Source: Xanthobacter dioxanivorans
Lineage (GTDB): Bacteria; Pseudomonadota; Alphaproteobacteria; Rhizobiales; Xanthobacteraceae
Reading direction: 5' to 3'
DNA length: 64,000 nt
NCBI RefSeq assembly: GCF_016807805.1
Contig: NZ_CP063362.1
Span: 1,653,501-1,717,500, forward strand
Position numbers and translations under genes: made by a program. Shown piece by piece: positions 62,044 through 64,000 of this stretch. The notes under the pieces are model-generated. The model was given only the letters and a program-made list of their open reading frames with translations, searched no databases and was not told where the DNA came from. The number at the start of each line of letters is the position of its first letter. The first letter of the stretch is position 1.

Positions 62044-64000
62044 TCAGTTGCTGGCGGCCTTGGTCTTCCCGCCGCCGCTGGCGACGCCGGCCACCTTGGC
62101 CGGCACCGGCGCGTGGTTGAGCAGGGCGTCGATGCGCTCGCGCTCCTTCCTGAACTCGGCGAGGAAGCGCCCGTCCAGCGCCCGTCCGCGCGGCAGCTTG
62201 ATGCGCATGGGGTCGACGAAGTTGCCGTTGATCTTCACCTCGTAATGGAGGTGGGGCCCGGTGGAGAGGCCGGTGGTGCCGATATAGCCGATGAGCTGGC
62301 CCTGGCGCACGGTGATCCCTTCCCGGATGCCGCGCGCGAAGCCCGACTGGTGGGAATAGGTGGTGACGTAGCCGTTGGCGTGCTGGATTTCCGTGTGCTT
62401 GCCGTAGCCGGACTTCCAGGTGGCGTAGATGACGGTGCCATTGCCCGCGGCATAGATCGGCGTGCCGATGGAATCGGCCCAGTCCACGCCCGTGTGCAGC
62501 TTGGAATAGCCGAGGATGGGGTGGCGGCGGTAGCCGAAGGGCGAGCGCATGATGCCGCCGGCGAGCGGTTTTCTCACCAGGAACTTCTTCGCGCTCTTGC
62601 CGTCGTCGTCATAATAGTCGACGACGCCGTCGTCCGAGGTCTGGAAGCGGTAGTAGCGCCGGGTTTCCTTATTCACGGTGAGGGCGGCGTAGAGCACGTC
62701 GTTGGCGCTGCCCGGATCGTCGGAGAACAGGACCTCGAAATTATCGCCCGGGCGCACCCGGCGCTGGAAGTCCACGTCGAACGAATAGACGCGGATGATG
62801 TCGGCGATGACGGAGCGCGGCATCTCGTTGCGCAGCGCCGTCTCGTAGATGCTCTCGTAAAGGCGGATGCCGGGCCCGCTGTCGTCGTCGCTCTCCTCGG
62901 AAACGCCGGCGATCTCGGTTTCGGAGGGCTCGCGCACGGAGACGAAATCGTCGCGGTCGGAGAGCGCGACCGTTCCCTCGTGCCCGAGGTCGCTGAACAG
63001 CGAGACCTTGTAGGGCCGCACCCGCCCCTTGTTCTCTTCCTGCAGGAGCATCCGGATCCGCAGGCCATCCTTCACGGCGCCGTCGCGCCCGCGCCCGAAG
63101 GCGGCGGCGACGGCGCGCGCGTCCTCGCGGGAGACGCCGTTGTCGGCGAGGATGGAGGCGATGGTGTCGCCCTTCTTCACCACCACGGTCTGGTCCGACC
63201 ACTCGTTGCCGCCGGAGGTCTCGTCCGAGGTCTTCGGCACGAAGCTGATGTTTTCCGGCATGTGGGCCGCGCCCGGCAGCACCGGCCGGGGCAGGCCGAC
63301 GCCGACCGCGTCGGGCGTGCCGGCGTAGGCCAGGTAGGGGGCGGACGGCGCCAGGGGGCCGGTGGCGATGGCCGGGCTCGGCACCCCCTGGCCGGGCTGC
63401 ACCCGGCTGAGCTCGGCCACCTCGCGCACCTTCACCAGCACATTTTCCATGGGCAGGGAGGCGCCGAAGCGGGTGTTCTGCGGCAGGCCGGCGATATCGC
63501 GCGACACCACTGTCACCTCGCCGGTGGGCTCGGCCTGGGGGGCGCTCTCTTCCTTGTTGACCGAATCGCTGACGATCTGCGCCGGATTGAAGCGCGGGAT
63601 GTTCGCCGACACCGAGGTGGTGCTCATGGCGAGGTTGGCGGACACGCGGGTGAAGGGGCGCACCTTGATGATCTCGCGATCGCCGACCTTGGTGGCGGTG
63701 GAAACGCGGAAGGTCTGCCGGGCCGAGGGCGCGTCGCCGAGCAGGGACATGCGGTCGCCCTTGCGCGCCGTGTTGACCGGCCGCTCGCCGAGGGCGAGGG
63801 CGCCACGGATCACGCTGCGCACCTTTTCCGGCATCAGGGCGAAGCGGTGCTCGCCGTCGAGCGCGGCATAGACCGCGCCGCCCATGAGAAAGGTGCCGCA
63901 CAAAGCGGTGAGAAGCGTGGCGGCGAACCAGCGTACGGAAACCCGGCGCCGGTCGATGTCCTCCTCGTCTCCGTCCACCCCGAGCGGGGGATCGTCGCCG
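62044..64000 (-). CDS. M23-family murein endopeptidase (5' end outside window)
   Basis: A LytM/M23 zinc peptidase that cuts peptidoglycan cross-links, over 640 residues. One membrane segment near the N-terminus (FAATLLTALCGTFLMGGAVYA) anchors it. A periplasmic region of about 400 residues includes a LysM-like piece (VVKKGDTIASILADNGV) and the OapA-type IRVYSFDVDFQRRVRPGDNF. The catalytic domain has RSPFGYRRHPILGYSKLHTGVDWA (H and D ligands) and GPHLHYEVKING (HxH). All ligands are present. The frame stays open to base 64000 (GDDPPLGV precedes the GTG at 63978), so the start probably lies outside. Confidence 0.92.
   Translation of the reverse strand, partial: GDDPPLGVDGDEEDIDRRRVSVRWFAATLLTALCGTFLMGGAVYAALDGEHRFALMPEKVRSVIRGALALGERPVNTARKGDRMSLLGDAPSARQTFRVSTATKVGDREIIKVRPFTRVSANLAMSTTSVSANIPRFNPAQIVSDSVNKEESAPQAEPTGEVTVVSRDIAGLPQNTRFGASLPMENVLVKVREVAELSRVQPGQGVPSPAIATGPLAPSAPYLAYAGTPDAVGVGLPRPVLPGAAHMPENISFVPKTSDETSGGNEWSDQTVVVKKGDTIASILADNGVSREDARAVAAAFGRGRDGAVKDGLRIRMLLQEENKGRVRPYKVSLFSDLGHEGTVALSDRDDFVSVREPSETEIAGVSEESDDDSGPGIRLYESIYETALRNEMPRSVIADIIRVYSFDVDFQRRVRPGDNFEVLFSDDPGSANDVLYAALTVNKETRRYYRFQTSDDGVVDYYDDDGKSAKKFLVRKPLAGGIMRSPFGYRRHPILGYSKLHTGVDWADSIGTPIYAAGNGTVIYATWKSGYGKHTEIQHANGYVTTYSHQSGFARGIREGITVRQGQLIGYIGTTGLSTGPHLHYEVKINGNFVDPMRIKLPRGRALDGRFLAEFRKERERIDALLNHAPVPAKVAGVASGGGKTKAASN

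Overview
The window is a high-GC stretch of chromosome from an alphaproteobacterium. The gene content and order (mraZ-rsmH-ftsL-ftsI with a short FtsL, cobaltochelatase cobS/cobT with a J-domain gene and divergent bolA, DUF3422, the TIGR02302/DUF4175 family, a Zur-type regulator) fit the Hyphomicrobiales. Xanthobacteraceae-like bacteria are the best guess, but that is inferred from family knowledge and not shown directly. Almost all of it is ordinary, densely packed core genome. No tRNA, rRNA, transposase, integrase or CRISPR array was seen.

Layout. 1-2.9 kb: the start of the dcw division and cell-wall cluster on the minus strand, headed by a clear MraZ operator. 3.2-8.6 kb: a CHASE2 adenylate/guanylate cyclase, a degenerate ABC fusion protein and a small cyclic-nucleotide-binding protein, which look like one cyclic-nucleotide module. 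8.8-12.8 kb: a collagen-like lipoprotein, an XRE regulator, a DUF2076 protein, ispG and a Zur-like regulator. 13-16.9 kb: 3-hydroxybutyrate dehydrogenase, a patatin-like lipase, a macro-domain gene and an RluA-type pseudouridine synthase. 17-25.7 kb: a TIGR02302 envelope protein, a GGDEF-EAL protein, NfeD/SPFH membrane proteins and a Tat-type phytase-like esterase. 25.7-30.7 kb: cobT, cobS, J-domain, bolA, queC. 30.7-38.1 kb: gyrB, RNase P RNA, ligA and a triheme cytochrome c. 38.3-49.5 kb: tesA with a YbbA/YbbP-type ABC exporter, a Spy-like protein, two small GCG/CRPN proteins, DUF3422, hydrolases, two phosphonate-cluster-type genes and kdsD. 49.6-57.7 kb: amiD, TerB/J-domain, GNAT, repeats, HAD phosphatase, MOSC, clpB. 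57.9-60.2 kb: a lone AT-rich NACHT-type NTPase gene with a nuclease-like N-terminus, the best accessory or defence candidate. 60.4-64 kb: two related secreted proteins and a large M23 endopeptidase that runs off the window.

Five genes are split by single-base frameshifts: ftsL, a macro-domain gene, gyrB, ligA and the cytochrome c gene. In four of them the repair is one extra base in a short G or C run, and three of those genes are normally essential. Indel errors in the assembly are therefore more likely than real gene loss.

The non-coding features worth keeping are four TGGG boxes at exact 10-bp spacing upstream of mraZ, the RNase P RNA, several strong hairpin terminators, a family of palindromic repeats (33.7 kb and twice at 52.3-52.7 kb), a second repeat pair at 24.4-24.7 kb, and a perfect inverted repeat over the start of the NACHT gene.
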